A stretch of DNA of 64,000 nt from CBDBND01 sp965207985 (GCA_965207985.1 CBDBND010000013.1:1-64000); one strand, 5' to 3'. Counted from the first letter of the stretch, positions 19,874-30,027 are shown. Notes: generated by a model not told the origin, from the sequence alone. Translations and numbers: made by a program.

Positions 19874-21424
19874 ATGCCAAAGTACAAAGGTCTCTTCTAT
19901 TGGTTCGGCCGCATAAGGTTTGTTGGCGTATGGTTTTTGTTCGCCTTCGGATTATGGGGGACCGCCTTTACAGCCCGGGCAGAAAGTCATGTGCGCGTCG
20001 CGGCGGCGACATTGCCGGCCGCACGCGGCAACCCATTCTTTGCCACCAGTGTGCCGTCTGTATGGACTTATGCGTCTATCTACGACGCCCTGACGCAGTT
20101 TAATGAAAATGGCCAATTGAGCCCTGCCTTGGCAACGTCATGGGAGAGTTTGACCCCGACCCTTTGGCGGGTTGAACTGCGGCGCGGCGTGACTTTCTCA
20201 AACGGCGAGGTCTTTGACGGTGGTGCCGTTGTGGAAACATTGCGATATCTGCAGTCGCCAGAAGGGCAAGCCTCCGCCGTCGCGCGAGTTCTCAATACCG
20301 TCACGTCTGCGTACCTCGAAGAGCCCCACGTCGTGTTGATCGAAACCGCGACGCCGGACCCAATTCTGCCGCGAAAGTTGACCACCCTCCGCATTCCGGC
20401 GCCCCAACGTTTTCGGGAGGTCGGTCTCGAAGCCTTTTCCGGTGCACCGGTGGGTACCGGGCCGTTCAAGGTCGACGCATGGCGCAGCGGGCGTATCGAT
20501 TTGTCTGCGCATGGGTCGGCTTGGCGTCCCGCACAAGCGGATAGACTCACGTTTCTTCTTATTCAGGATCAGGCGGCGCGTATGCAGGCGCTGCTTTCGG
20601 GAGGCGTCGATATTGCGTTTTCTCTCAATCCTGACGATCGGGATCTATTGGTGGCCAGCGGCGGTTCACTTGTCGCTGACAAGGGTGGAGCCAATCTGGT
20701 TATCGCCTTTCGCACCGGCATCGAAACTCCGGTGAAAGACTCCAGTGTTCGCATCGCGCTCAACTATGCGGTCAACAAAGAGGCCATGGTGGCCCTGCTC
20801 ATGGGCGGAGAGTCGGAAGTGGCCTCGCAGTTTGTGCCCTCCAATGTACCGGGGTTCGATCCCACCCTCGCGCCGTATCCTTATGATCCCGACCACGCCC
20901 GCCGCCTACTCGCAGAGGCCGGATATGCAGACGGCTTCGATATGGACATCGATCTGTCCATAGCCGGTGGCTCCAATGCCAACGCCGTTTATTCCATGGT
21001 GGCGTCCGATCTCAGGAAAGTGGGCGTCAATGCCCGCCTCAACGTCAACACCAATGCAGAAATCATTCGCCGCTTGTATCAAGGTGGATGGTCGGGCGCG
21101 GCATTCGTGATGGTGACGGAGTCTTTGCCGGCCCTGGACCCCTTGGCGCCATTTCGCATCTTCTCATGCGAATGGATCGCGCCCTTTCATTGCGATGAGG
21201 AGGCTATGCCTTTGATACGCAGTGCCCGTCAGGAGTTGGATGCAGGTAAACGCCTCGACATGATCCGCACACTGCTTCGGCGCACCCACGTCGACCCGCC
21301 CGTGCTGTATTTATTTCACTTGGTCAATTTTACCGGTGTGACGGGCCATATTGACGGCTTTGCCAGTGACTACGGCATTATTCGCTATCATGCGCTGACT
21401 GCGGAAACTTCACCGTTGCAATAA
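19874..21424 (+). CDS. ABC transporter solute-binding protein, family 5 (peptide/nickel type)
   Basis: The 516-residue protein has an N-terminal signal or anchor (FVGVWFLFAFGLWGTAFTARA) and the SBP_bac_5 layout: VWTYASIYDALTQFNENGQLSPALATSWE, LRRGVTFSNGEVFDGGAVV, SGAPVGTGPFKVD, VRIALNYAVNKEAMV, YDPDHARRLLAEAGY. Such proteins deliver peptides, opines or other solutes to ABC permeases. No permease or ATPase gene is adjacent, so this is an orphan binding protein. It is followed after 12 bases by an unknown cytoplasmic-looking protein, probably in one operon. Confidence 0.85.
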   Translation: MPKYKGLFYWFGRIRFVGVWFLFAFGLWGTAFTARAESHVRVAAATLPAARGNPFFATSVPSVWTYASIYDALTQFNENGQLSPALATSWESLTPTLWRVELRRGVTFSNGEVFDGGAVVETLRYLQSPEGQASAVARVLNTVTSAYLEEPHVVLIETATPDPILPRKLTTLRIPAPQRFREVGLEAFSGAPVGTGPFKVDAWRSGRIDLSAHGSAWRPAQADRLTFLLIQDQAARMQALLSGGVDIAFSLNPDDRDLLVASGGSLVADKGGANLVIAFRTGIETPVKDSSVRIALNYAVNKEAMVALLMGGESEVASQFVPSNVPGFDPTLAPYPYDPDHARRLLAEAGYADGFDMDIDLSIAGGSNANAVYSMVASDLRKVGVNARLNVNTNAEIIRRLYQGGWSGAAFVMVTESLPALDPLAPFRIFSCEWIAPFHCDEEAMPLIRSARQELDAGKRLDMIRTLLRRTHVDPPVLYLFHLVNFTGVTGHIDGFASDYGIIRYHALTAETSPLQ

Positions 21425-21436
21425 AGGGACTTTGTT

Positions 21437-22180
21437 ATGGACCACGAAACCATCCGCGGACGCATTCTCTATACGTCTAAGAAGCCCGAAAAGATGGACC
21501 AAGTACGGGGCGGAGAGACGTTTATAATCACCAAACATGTGGACGGCCGCCGCACGCTACGCGCCCATTGCGCCATTGACGAAGATTCACCACGGGTTTT
21601 GCGCGATTCCATTACGGATCTCGACGCCAATTGGACTCCGCTGCGAAGTTTCGTGCAAACAACGGTAGACGAGGAATTCGTTGGCTCTGCTTGGTACCGC
21701 ATTACCGATACCGTTGCTGAGTGCGAAGGGTACACCATGAAAGAAGGCCGTGTGTCTCACCGGTTTCCGTTGGATCATCCTCCCGCTTACTTCGGCACGC
21801 ACGCCATCCAGGCGGACGCCATGCACACCAACTGCTACGACTTGTCAAAGGGGCCCGGAACGCAAAGGGTGAAGATGTCGCTAACATGTTCTTTACACCA
21901 TCGCGGTGCAACCGGGCCAATATTATACAAACGGGACGGAATGCCTTTTACCTTCATCGGTGAGGAAGAAGTTACCGTACAAGCCGGCACGTTCAAGGCA
22001 CTTCATTTCCGCATTGGCGAGTCGACAGATGATGACTACATGGGAACCGATATCCATCCGCCTTATCACGCCTGGGTCACGGCAGATGGTGACTATGTGC
22101 TGCTGAAAGCGCACTGTACAGGCTACATGCAGACCTACTACGAGCTTACGGAATACGAGCGGCGCAAGAATTTCTTTTGA
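21437..22180 (+). CDS. Conserved hypothetical protein, beta-rich
   Basis: I do not assign this 247-residue protein. It has no signal peptide or membrane segment and looks rich in beta strands. Notable stretches are GGETFIITKHVDGRRTLRAHC, a His/Cys-containing centre (HTNCYDLSKGPG; LTCSLHHRGATG), and a C-terminal GEEEVTVQAGTFKALHFR..HAWVTADGDYVLLK. The last resembles the strand pattern of DUF3108-type beta-barrel lipid-associated proteins; that is only a fold-level impression. A ribosome site (AAGGGA) precedes the ATG. It lies between the orphan binding protein and the helicase. Confidence 0.55.
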   Translation: MDHETIRGRILYTSKKPEKMDQVRGGETFIITKHVDGRRTLRAHCAIDEDSPRVLRDSITDLDANWTPLRSFVQTTVDEEFVGSAWYRITDTVAECEGYTMKEGRVSHRFPLDHPPAYFGTHAIQADAMHTNCYDLSKGPGTQRVKMSLTCSLHHRGATGPILYKRDGMPFTFIGEEEVTVQAGTFKALHFRIGESTDDDYMGTDIHPPYHAWVTADGDYVLLKAHCTGYMQTYYELTEYERRKNFF

Positions 22181-22220
22181 GGCGATTCAAACCTGAGAGG
22201 AAACCCTCTAGGATGCCGCC

Positions 22221-24500
22221 ATGTCTGATCCCGGTTCCGATCCATTTGCGCTCGACGACTCCCCGCAGCAAACGCCGCCCATCCAACTGGATATTCCGGC
22301 GGACCCACCTTGGCTGCAGGCGCTTAACCCGGAGCAACGCCAGGCCGTGCAAACCACCGAAGGGCCTGTTCTCGTCTTATCGGGGGCAGGGACGGGCAAG
22401 ACCCGCGTTCTGACCACGCGGCTTGTCTACATCCTCGGCCGAAGACTGGCCCAGCCCTGGCAGACCCTGGCCGTCACGTTTACCAACCGGGCGGCGCGGG
22501 AAATGCGCGATCGGGTTTCGGACCTAGTCGGGCCCATGGCGGAATCCCTGTGGCTCGGCACCTTTCACGCCTTGGGCGTCAAAATTCTGCGCAAACACGG
22601 CGAGCTCGTCGGACTGAAATCCAATTTCACCATTCTTGATACGGACGATCAGATCCGCCTGCTCAAACAGGTGATGGAAGCGGAAAACGTGGACCACAAA
22701 AAATGGCCCGCTCAGGTTTTGCTTGCCGTCATTCAGCGGTGGAAGGACAAGGGTCTCACCCATGACAGGGTGACCCGGGACATGGCCGGGGATTTGGCCG
22801 CCGGTCGGGCCATAGAGCTGTATCGTCTCTATCAGGAACGGCTGACCACTTTGAATGCTGCCGACTTCGGCGATCTCCTGCTCCATTGTCTGACTTTGTT
22901 TCAGGATAACGCCGACGTTCTCAGCGAATATCAGGATCGCTTCCGTTACATTTTGGTTGACGAATATCAGGACACCAACGTGGCGCAATATTTGTGGCTA
23001 CGTCTGCTCTGCCAAAAGCACCGCAACTTGTGCTGCGTCGGCGATGACGATCAATCAATCTATTCCTGGCGTGGCGCAGAGGTGGGCAACATTTTGCGTT
23101 TTGAATCCGATTTCAAAGACGCCCAGGTGATCAGACTCGAGCGTAATTACCGCTCAACACCCACCATCTTGGCGGCGGCGTCCCATCTCATTGACCACAA
23201 CGAAGGTCGCCTCGGCAAAACCCTGAAGACGGCGGAAGACAATGCAGAGGAACAGGGCGCACCCATCTCCGTGCGCGGTGTTTGGGATGGACCGGAAGAA
23301 GCCCGCTGGGTGGTGGATGAAATCGAAGCGGCCCAAGCAAAAGGCGCGCCTTTGTCGTCCATGGCGATTTTGGTGCGGGCGGGATTTCAAACCCTGGAAT
23401 TTGAAGAGCGGTTCATTACCACGGGGATTCCCTACCGCGTCATCGGCGGACCGCGTTTCTACGAACGTTTGGAGATCCGCGACGCCATCGCTTACCTGCG
23501 TTGCATTCATGTGCCGACGGACGATCTTGCTTTTGAGCGTATCGTCAACAAGCCGAAACGGGGGATCGGCGAGTCATCGGTGCAAAAAATTCACATCCAC
23601 GCCCGGTCCGCTGGCATCAGTTTAATGGAAGCCGCGGTACGGCTTTGTGAAACCGACGACTTGCGCCCGCAAACACGGAAAACGCTCGGCACGTTCGTTT
23701 CCGACATGGCGCGCTGGCGTTCTCTCCGGGACACCATGTCGCCCGCCGATCTTGCTGCCCAGGTGCTTGACGAGTCCGGCTCTACGGAGATGTGGCAGAA
23801 GGACACCACACCTGAAGCACCCGGCCGGCTGGAAAATCTCAAGGAGTTTGTCGGTGGGCTGGAAGAATGGGACACCATTGCCGCATTTCTCGACCACGTC
23901 AGCTTGGTGATGGAAAACGACAGCAACGCCGGCGACGACGCGGTGACGGTGATGACCTTGCACGCGGCCAAGGGCTTGGAATTCGATACGGTGTTTCTGC
24001 CCGGCTGGGAGGAAGAGATTTTTCCCCATCGCCGGGCCCTTGATGAGGGAGGCAGTGCCGCTCTCGAAGAGGAACGCCGGCTGGCTTATGTCGGTCTGAC
24101 ACGAGCGCGGCAAAAGGTGTTTGTTTCCTTTGCCGCCAACCGGCGTGTCTACAATCAATGGCAAGCCAGTCTGCCGTCCCGGTTCGTCGGCGAATTGCCG
24201 GAAGAGGGTGTAGAGCACATGTCCGACAGTGGCTTGATGGGGTCGGCGACAGAAGGATTTGCCGAAGGCTGGGGATCGTCTTGGCAGTCGGCGAAGGCGC
24301 GCCAAACGGATGTCATCGACGGGGACGGCTGGCAGGTCCAGCCGCGGCAATCAAAGGGCGACTACACCGTCGGTATGCGTATTTTTCACCAGAAATTCGG
24401 TTATGGAATCATTCAGGCCATCGACGACACCCGCCTCGACATCGCCTTTGAAAAAGCCGGCAACAAGAAAGTGCTCGACAGTTTTGTCGAGCCGGCTTGA
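22221..24500 (+). CDS. uvrD: UvrD/PcrA-type superfamily 1 DNA helicase
   Basis: The 759-residue protein contains the full SF1A set: SGAGTGKTRVLTTRL (motif I), VTFTNRAAREMRDRV (Ia), VDEYQDTN (II), GDDDQSIYSWRGAEVG (III), LERNYRSTPTIL (IV), VMTLHAAKGLEFDTVFLPGWEE (V) and YVGLTRAR (VI). The C-terminal tail ends in a Tudor-like segment (VGMRIFHQKFGYGIIQAID) typical of UvrD/PcrA. It unwinds DNA 3'-5' in nucleotide-excision and mismatch repair and removes RecA and stalled polymerases. A Pro/Gln-rich stretch of about 25 residues precedes the core. Confidence 0.93.
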   Translation: MSDPGSDPFALDDSPQQTPPIQLDIPADPPWLQALNPEQRQAVQTTEGPVLVLSGAGTGKTRVLTTRLVYILGRRLAQPWQTLAVTFTNRAAREMRDRVSDLVGPMAESLWLGTFHALGVKILRKHGELVGLKSNFTILDTDDQIRLLKQVMEAENVDHKKWPAQVLLAVIQRWKDKGLTHDRVTRDMAGDLAAGRAIELYRLYQERLTTLNAADFGDLLLHCLTLFQDNADVLSEYQDRFRYILVDEYQDTNVAQYLWLRLLCQKHRNLCCVGDDDQSIYSWRGAEVGNILRFESDFKDAQVIRLERNYRSTPTILAAASHLIDHNEGRLGKTLKTAEDNAEEQGAPISVRGVWDGPEEARWVVDEIEAAQAKGAPLSSMAILVRAGFQTLEFEERFITTGIPYRVIGGPRFYERLEIRDAIAYLRCIHVPTDDLAFERIVNKPKRGIGESSVQKIHIHARSAGISLMEAAVRLCETDDLRPQTRKTLGTFVSDMARWRSLRDTMSPADLAAQVLDESGSTEMWQKDTTPEAPGRLENLKEFVGGLEEWDTIAAFLDHVSLVMENDSNAGDDAVTVMTLHAAKGLEFDTVFLPGWEEEIFPHRRALDEGGSAALEEERRLAYVGLTRARQKVFVSFAANRRVYNQWQASLPSRFVGELPEEGVEHMSDSGLMGSATEGFAEGWGSSWQSAKARQTDVIDGDGWQVQPRQSKGDYTVGMRIFHQKFGYGIIQAIDDTRLDIAFEKAGNKKVLDSFVEPA

Positions 24501-24950
24501 TGGATTGATCTGGAAAAACTGGCGGTGGAAACGTTTATTGAGGGGGGAGAATTGGGGAGGGGTCACGCCTCCACCGCCGAGGTCCCGTTATTCAAAGGGG
24601 ATCAGAATAAACGGGCGTTTTTCGTAACCGTCACCGTGCTGAGGTGACGGTCTAAAGTATTTACGTCATCCCCGGAGGATTGGATCAATTCAACATTGAG
24701 ACGTCCGGGGCGACTCGGAACAGTCTTCTTCGCCCGAGGCTGAAATCGGCCGGGGAAGATTGTATATCAATGACTTAGCCATGTCCGGACCTTGTTCCTT
24801 GTACAGTCCCTGAATCAGATACGCATGATGGTCTTATATGGATTGTGTGAACTTTTCTTAAACAGGGGATGGCGCATGCCTGATTTGAAGTTCGTGCAAG
24901 TCTTGTTGTCACTTGTCTGGACAGGTCTTTAATGGACCTGTTGATGTAAG
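24501..24950. other. 450-base stretch without a recognised gene
   Basis: Between the helicase and the IS5 relic I see no convincing coding frame. It contains one hairpin (24627-24651) and otherwise unremarkable sequence. Part may be remnant of whatever the IS5 insertion disrupted. Confidence 0.5.
24627..24651 (+). terminator. Hairpin, possible helicase terminator
   Basis: The stem ACCGTCACC / GGTGACGGT (9 pairs, 7-base loop) lies 126 bases past the helicase stop. It lacks a clean T-tract (CTAAAGTATTT follows), so it is a weak or factor-assisted terminator candidate. Confidence 0.4.
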
Positions 24951-25533
24951 AGCCTGACCGAAAAAGAATTGAGTGGAATCAGTCCCTTGTGATTCCCTTG
25001 TTGTGTTCGCCAGCAAGGAGGATAACAAGATGTGGACTGACGCCACTCGTGAGAAATATGAGCGCGAGGCGCACCGCTACGCAAGCGATCTGAGCGATAC
25101 CGAATGGTGCGTGATCGAACCCCATATGCCGCCCGCAAGGGCTCTGGGCCGCCCGCGCAAGACGGATATGCGGGAAGTGATGACCGCGATCCTGTACATG
25201 GCCCGCAGCGGCTGCCAGTGGCGCATGCTGCCCGGCGAGTTTCCGCCGCGCAGCTCGGTTCAGTACTATTTCTACAAGTGGCGCGACGACGGGACGTGGC
25301 AGGAGGTCAACCGGGCGCTTCTGGCGCGCACCCGCGAGGCCGAGGGGCGGGCCCGTGCGCAACGCTTTAGCCTTGAGCATTCCCGATACATCGAGCTGGA
25401 TGGTGATTATGGGCGCCAGTCTTATTCCGGTATTCGTCGGCACCGTCGGCCTAAGAAAAGGATGGTTGAAAGGGGTGTGACGTTCGACGGCTTGTACGTT
25501 CAGCTCGTCCGCAGTTTTTTTCAGTCTATTTAG
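24950..25533 (+). mobile_element. IS5-family relic, internally deleted
   Basis: The relic includes the transposase N-terminal domain and possible left-end sequence near 24950 (GAGCCTGACCGAAAAAG). The catalytic core is largely absent. No matching right inverted repeat was found by eye. Confidence 0.6.
24973..25533 (+). pseudogene. IS5-family transposase remnant
   Basis: The true start is probably the ATG at 25030 (MWTDATREKYERE), preceded by AAGGAGG; the frame is open from 24973. The first 110 residues are a normal IS5-family N-terminus (LSDTEWCVIEPHMPP, AILYMARSGCQWRMLP, QYYFYKWRDDGTWQEVN). After AEGRARAQRF the sequence departs from the family: the conserved D-x-QS-x-K catalytic segment is missing, and a short unrelated tail follows. 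It is smaller (186 codons) than intact relatives (about 260-280). Inactive. Confidence 0.75.
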
Positions 25534-25581
25534 AATATTTACGCTTCAATTCTTACAGTTACCCGATCGTTCCCGCTCACC

Positions 25582-27147
25582 CTATTCCCACTCAATGGTC
25601 CCCGGCGGTTTGGAGGTGACGTCGTAGGTCACCCGGTTGATGCCCTTGACCTCGTTGATGATGCGGTTGGCCACCCGGCCGAGGAAATCCATGTCGAAGT
25701 GGAAATAATCCGCGGTCATGCCATCGGTGGAGGTCACCGCGCGCAATGCCAGGGCATAATCGTAGGAGCGGCTGTCGCCCATGACGCCTACGGTACGCAC
25801 CGGCAGCAGCACGGCGAAGGCCTGCCAGATGGCGTCGTAGAGACCGGCGTTACGGATTTCTTCCAGGTAAATGGCGTCCGCTTTGCGCAAGATGTCGAGC
25901 TTCTCCCGGGTGATGTCCTGCCCCGGAATGCGGATGGCGAGGCCCGGCCCCGGAAACGGGTGGCGGCCGACCATCTCTTCGGGCAGGCCCAGCTCACGGC
26001 CGAGATCGCGCACCTCGTCCTTGAACAGTTCTCGCAAGGGTTCCACCAGGGCCATGTTCATGCGCTCGGGCAGACCACCCACGTTGTGGTGGGACTTAAT
26101 GGTCACGCTGGGCCCGCCGTGAAAGGACACGCTTTCGATCACATCAGGATAAAGCGTGCCTTGGGCAAGGAAGTCGGCACCGCCGATTTTGTTGGCTTCT
26201 TCTTCGAACACGTCGATGAAGGTAGCGCCGATGATCTTGCGCTTCTCTTCCGGGTCGGTCTTGCCAGCGAGTTTGCTCAAGAAAAGATCCGAGGCGTCAT
26301 TGAGCACCAGTTTGATGTTGAAGCGGTTGCGGAACACGTCCACCACCTGCTCCGCTTCCCCTTGACGCATAAGGCCGTGGTCCACCAGCACACAGGTGAG
26401 TTGATCACCGATGGCTTCGTGCACTAGCGCCGCAACCACGGAAGAATCAACGCCGCCGGACAAGCCGCAGATCACCCGGCCCCCTTCTTTTCCCGTCCCC
26501 ACCTGCTCGCGCACCGCTTGAATGGCCTGACCCTTGAAGGCGGCCATGGTCCAGTCACCGGCAGCGCCGCAGACTCGATGGGTAAAATTCTCGATCAATG
26601 CGGCGCCGTGGGGCGTGTGCACCACTTCGGGATGGAACTGCATGCCATAGAAGTGTTTGTCGTCATTGGCGATGGCGGCAAAGGGCGCGCCTTCGGATGT
26701 GCCGATAACGCGAAAGCCGTCGGGCAGGGCGTTGACCCGGTCACCGTGGCTCATCCACACCTGTTCTTTATCACCGGTGGTCCACACGCCATCGAACAGC
26801 GCACAGGTGTCTTTGACGTCCAGATAGGCCCGCCCGAATTCCCGGTGATCCGCCGTTTCCACCTGACCGCCTAATTGCGCCACCATGGTCTGTTGCCCAT
26901 AGCAAATACCGAGGACGGGCAGGCCCAATTCGAACAGCGCTTGCGGCGCCTGCGGTGTGCCGTCGCCGATGACGGACGCCGGCCCTCCGGAGAGGATGAC
27001 ACCCTTGGGGTCAAAAGCCCGGATACTGTCTTCGGTGACCGCATTGAATGGGTGGATCTCCGAATAGACGCCACTTTCGCGTACCCGGCGGGCGATGAGC
27101 TGGGTCACCTGGGAGCCAAAATCGATAATGAGAATGCGGTCGGTCAT
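25582..27147 (-). CDS. guaA: GMP synthase (glutamine-hydrolysing)
   Basis: The protein is 521 residues from the ATG at 27147 (TDRILIIDFGSQVTQLIARR); an in-frame upstream ATG at 27165 would add six residues and is less likely. It has a class I glutamine amidotransferase domain with catalytic Cys in GICYGQQTM and His/Glu in GMQFHPEVVHT, an ATP-pyrophosphatase domain with the P-loop SGGVDSSV, and a C-terminal dimerisation domain (VTYDVTSKPPGTIEWE). It converts XMP to GMP with glutamine and ATP. It is the last gene of the guaB-rsmB-guaA block, so both GMP-branch enzymes are likely cotranscribed. Confidence 0.97.
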   Translation of the reverse strand: MTDRILIIDFGSQVTQLIARRVRESGVYSEIHPFNAVTEDSIRAFDPKGVILSGGPASVIGDGTPQAPQALFELGLPVLGICYGQQTMVAQLGGQVETADHREFGRAYLDVKDTCALFDGVWTTGDKEQVWMSHGDRVNALPDGFRVIGTSEGAPFAAIANDDKHFYGMQFHPEVVHTPHGAALIENFTHRVCGAAGDWTMAAFKGQAIQAVREQVGTGKEGGRVICGLSGGVDSSVVAALVHEAIGDQLTCVLVDHGLMRQGEAEQVVDVFRNRFNIKLVLNDASDLFLSKLAGKTDPEEKRKIIGATFIDVFEEEANKIGGADFLAQGTLYPDVIESVSFHGGPSVTIKSHHNVGGLPERMNMALVEPLRELFKDEVRDLGRELGLPEEMVGRHPFPGPGLAIRIPGQDITREKLDILRKADAIYLEEIRNAGLYDAIWQAFAVLLPVRTVGVMGDSRSYDYALALRAVTSTDGMTADYFHFDMDFLGRVANRIINEVKGINRVTYDVTSKPPGTIEWE

Positions 27148-27213
27148 AAATGCTCGAAATTTCAAGGAGCGTTGGTTTTAAGGGCAGTTGCAGGAGCGGT
27201 CAAAGGGACAAGA

Positions 27214-28509
27214 TCATTCGGACTTGCGCTCAAGAACGGCAACGAAAAAGCCGTCGGTCTGATGACGCCGCGGTGTGAGGCGGAGGGTGCGTCCCCGTCC
27301 GGGATAACGGGATCCGAACACCTGCCTCCACACCTCGGCGACGGACAGCACATGGAAATGATCGTGCCGGTCAAGGAAACCCTCGATGCGGTCTTCGTTC
27401 TCCTGCCGCAGCAGCGAGCACGTCACATAAACAAGGCGGCCACCCGGCTTAACCATACGCCCGCCTTGGTTCAGCACTTGATCTTGGGTGAGAAGATATT
27501 GGTCCAGATCCTTAGGCGTCAGTCGCCAGCGGACGTCGGGCTGACGACGCCAGGCGCCAATCCCCGAGCACGGCGCATCCACCAAAACCCGATCGAAACT
27601 CTTACGGCGTTTGTGCAGCCAGTTGGTATTTGCCGGATCCAACACCCGGGTGGTGACCGAATGAACGCCTGCCCGTTTCAATCGGGGTTTAGCCTTGTTC
27701 AACCGGGTCTCATCGACATCCGCTGCGACAATGCGCCCCTTCCCTTTCATGGCAGCCGCTATGGCCAGGGTTTTACCGCCGCCGCCGGCGCAGAAATCAA
27801 GAACGTCGTGGTCAGTCTGTGCTTCGGTCAGTAGAGCGGCGATCTGTGATCCTTCATCTTGAACCTCGACCAAGCCGTCTTTGAAGACAGAGCTGTTGCC
27901 GAGGGCAACGCGTCCATTCAGGCGAAGCCCAACGGGAGACAGGGGCGTATTTTGTACGGTGTGTCCATCGTCCTCGAGACTTTCCCTAACCCCATCCCGA
28001 TCAGCCTTGAGGGTATTGACTCGTAAATCGACCGACGCTTCGTTGTTAAAAGCTGCCAATTCAGATTCAGCATCATCGCCGTAGAGATCGGTGAAATAGG
28101 GCCACAGCCAATCCGGACATTCGGTCCTGACGTGGACGGGGGCATCTTGCTCAGGGCGCTCCAAAACCGTTTGCAAACAGATGCGTTCCCGATCGTCCAA
28201 AGGCGGCGGTGCATAGGTTTCCCCCGAACAAAGCGCATCGAGAGAGGCCAATGTTTCGTTTTCCGTCAGCATCGCATCGGCCAAAACTTTCAGCCTCGAA
28301 GAAGAAGACCCGTTGGTGAGGCGCCATCCCAAACGGGCGTGATGCCGGACGATGCGCCAAACTCTCTCGGCAATGGCGCGGCGGTCTTTCGAGCCGATGT
28401 AACGCCGGGTTCTGAAATACTGTTGCACGACCACGTCTCCGGGTTTGGAAAAGGTGTCCAATTCCGATACCAGGTCGATGGCCGCTTGGAGGCGCGCAGC
28501 AGGAGTCAT
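27214..28509 (-). CDS. rsmB: RsmB/NOP-family RNA (cytosine-5) methyltransferase
   Basis: The 431-residue protein has an N-terminal NusB-like RNA-binding region and a SAM domain: VLDFCAGGGGKTLAIAAAMKG (SAM loop), RVLVDAPCSGIGAWRRQPD (first functional Cys) and LVYVTCSLLRQENE (catalytic Cys). The family methylates C967 of 16S rRNA (RsmB) or other rRNA/tRNA cytosines; the exact site is not proven by sequence. It is placed between guaB and guaA, an order I recall as common in alphaproteobacteria. Confidence 0.9.
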   Translation of the reverse strand: MTPAARLQAAIDLVSELDTFSKPGDVVVQQYFRTRRYIGSKDRRAIAERVWRIVRHHARLGWRLTNGSSSSRLKVLADAMLTENETLASLDALCSGETYAPPPLDDRERICLQTVLERPEQDAPVHVRTECPDWLWPYFTDLYGDDAESELAAFNNEASVDLRVNTLKADRDGVRESLEDDGHTVQNTPLSPVGLRLNGRVALGNSSVFKDGLVEVQDEGSQIAALLTEAQTDHDVLDFCAGGGGKTLAIAAAMKGKGRIVAADVDETRLNKAKPRLKRAGVHSVTTRVLDPANTNWLHKRRKSFDRVLVDAPCSGIGAWRRQPDVRWRLTPKDLDQYLLTQDQVLNQGGRMVKPGGRLVYVTCSLLRQENEDRIEGFLDRHDHFHVLSVAEVWRQVFGSRYPGRGRTLRLTPRRHQTDGFFVAVLERKSE

Positions 28510-28539
28510 GAAAAGAAAGTCCGGTTTGGGCCAAGAGCC

Positions 28540-30027
28540 CTAGTCAACATCAACCCGGTAATTGGGCGGCTCCTGGGTGATGGCCACGTCGTGCACGTGG
28601 CTCTCCCTGAACCCGGATGCCGTAACGCGGCGGAAGGTGCAGTTCTTTTGCATCTCCGTAATAGTGGCATTGCCCGTATAGCCCATTGCCGCTTTGAGCC
28701 CGCCGACCAGTTGATGCAAGACGGGATGCACCGGGCCTTTGTAGGGCACACGGCCCTCCACCCCTTCGGGCACCAGCTTCATATTGTCGGCCACGTCCTC
28801 TTGAAAGTAGCGGTCGGCGGAACCACGGGCCATGGCGCCCATCGATCCCATGCCGCGATACCCCTTGTAGGTGCGGCCTTGGTAGAGAACCACTTCGCCC
28901 GGGCTTTCGTCCGTGCCCGCCAGCAAAGAACCGATCATCACACAGTCCGCACCGGCGGCAATGGCCTTGGCGATGTCACCGGACTGTTTGATACCGCCGT
29001 CGGCAATGAGGGGGATGCCTGATTTCTTGGCCGCTTCCGCCACATCGAGTACGGCGGTGAGTTGTGGCACACCGACACCGGCAACAATGCGTGTGGTGCA
29101 AATGGAACCCGGCCCGATGCCCACTTTAATGGCATCGGCGCCAACATCCATGAGAGCCTTGGCGCCGTCCGCCGTAGCCACATTACCGGCCACCACTTGC
29201 GCGTAATTGCTCTGCCGTTTGATCGCTTCGACAGCCTTGAGCACACCGTCGGAATGACCATGGGCGGTATCGACAACCACCACGTCTACGCCGGCGTCGA
29301 GCAACGCCTCGGCACGGACTAAACCGTCTTCTCCGACACCAGTGGCCGCTGCAACGCGCAACCGCCCCTGCTCGTCCTTGGAGGCATGGGGGTGAGTCTG
29401 CGCTTTCTCGATGTCTTTAACGGTGATGAGACCGATGCACCTGTAGTCGTCGTCCACCACCAGCAGTTTCTCAATGCGGTAGCGATGTAAAAGACGTTTG
29501 GCTTCTTCCCGGTCGACCGTTTCGGGAACCGTCACCAAATTCTCGTTGGTCATGAGTTCGCTGACCGGTTCGTCGGGATTGGAGGCGAACCGCACATCCC
29601 GGTTGGTCAAAATACCTACCAATTTGCCATTGGGCCGGTCAACAACGGGAATGCCGGAAATCTTATGCTCGTCCATGAGGCGCAACGCGTCTTTCAGAGT
29701 CTGATCCGGATAGATGGTGACCGGATTGACCACCATGCCCGATTCAAACTTTTTCACTTTGCGCACTTCACCGGCTTGATCTTCGGCGTTCAGATTCTTG
29801 TGAATAACGCCGATGCCTCCGGCTTGGGCCATGGCGATGGCCAGCCGGTGTTCCGTGACCGTGTCCATGGCGGAGGAAATCAGCGGAATGCCGAGACCAA
29901 CGGTCTTGGTCAGTTGTGTCGCGGTGTTGGCTTGGGCGGGGAGCACAGTTGAGGCGCCAGGAACAAGCAGCACGTCATCGAACGTGTATGCTTCGGCGAA
30001 TGACATCAATTCAGGCTCAGGCCTCAC
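28540..30027 (-). CDS. guaB: IMP dehydrogenase
   Basis: The 495-residue protein has a TIM barrel split by a CBS pair (about residues 95-215). The catalytic loop is GIGPGSICTTRIVAGVGVPQ, and the flap and monovalent-cation segments RGMGSMGAM and RYFQEDV are present. It oxidises IMP to XMP with NAD, the committed step to GMP. The GTG at 30027 and the ATG at 30006 (MSFAEAYTFDDVLL) are both possible starts; neither has a strong ribosome site, and the ATG gives the more usual N-terminus. rlmE lies 64 bases upstream. Confidence 0.96.
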   Translation of the reverse strand: MRPEPELMSFAEAYTFDDVLLVPGASTVLPAQANTATQLTKTVGLGIPLISSAMDTVTEHRLAIAMAQAGGIGVIHKNLNAEDQAGEVRKVKKFESGMVVNPVTIYPDQTLKDALRLMDEHKISGIPVVDRPNGKLVGILTNRDVRFASNPDEPVSELMTNENLVTVPETVDREEAKRLLHRYRIEKLLVVDDDYRCIGLITVKDIEKAQTHPHASKDEQGRLRVAAATGVGEDGLVRAEALLDAGVDVVVVDTAHGHSDGVLKAVEAIKRQSNYAQVVAGNVATADGAKALMDVGADAIKVGIGPGSICTTRIVAGVGVPQLTAVLDVAEAAKKSGIPLIADGGIKQSGDIAKAIAAGADCVMIGSLLAGTDESPGEVVLYQGRTYKGYRGMGSMGAMARGSADRYFQEDVADNMKLVPEGVEGRVPYKGPVHPVLHQLVGGLKAAMGYTGNATITEMQKNCTFRRVTASGFRESHVHDVAITQEPPNYRVDVD

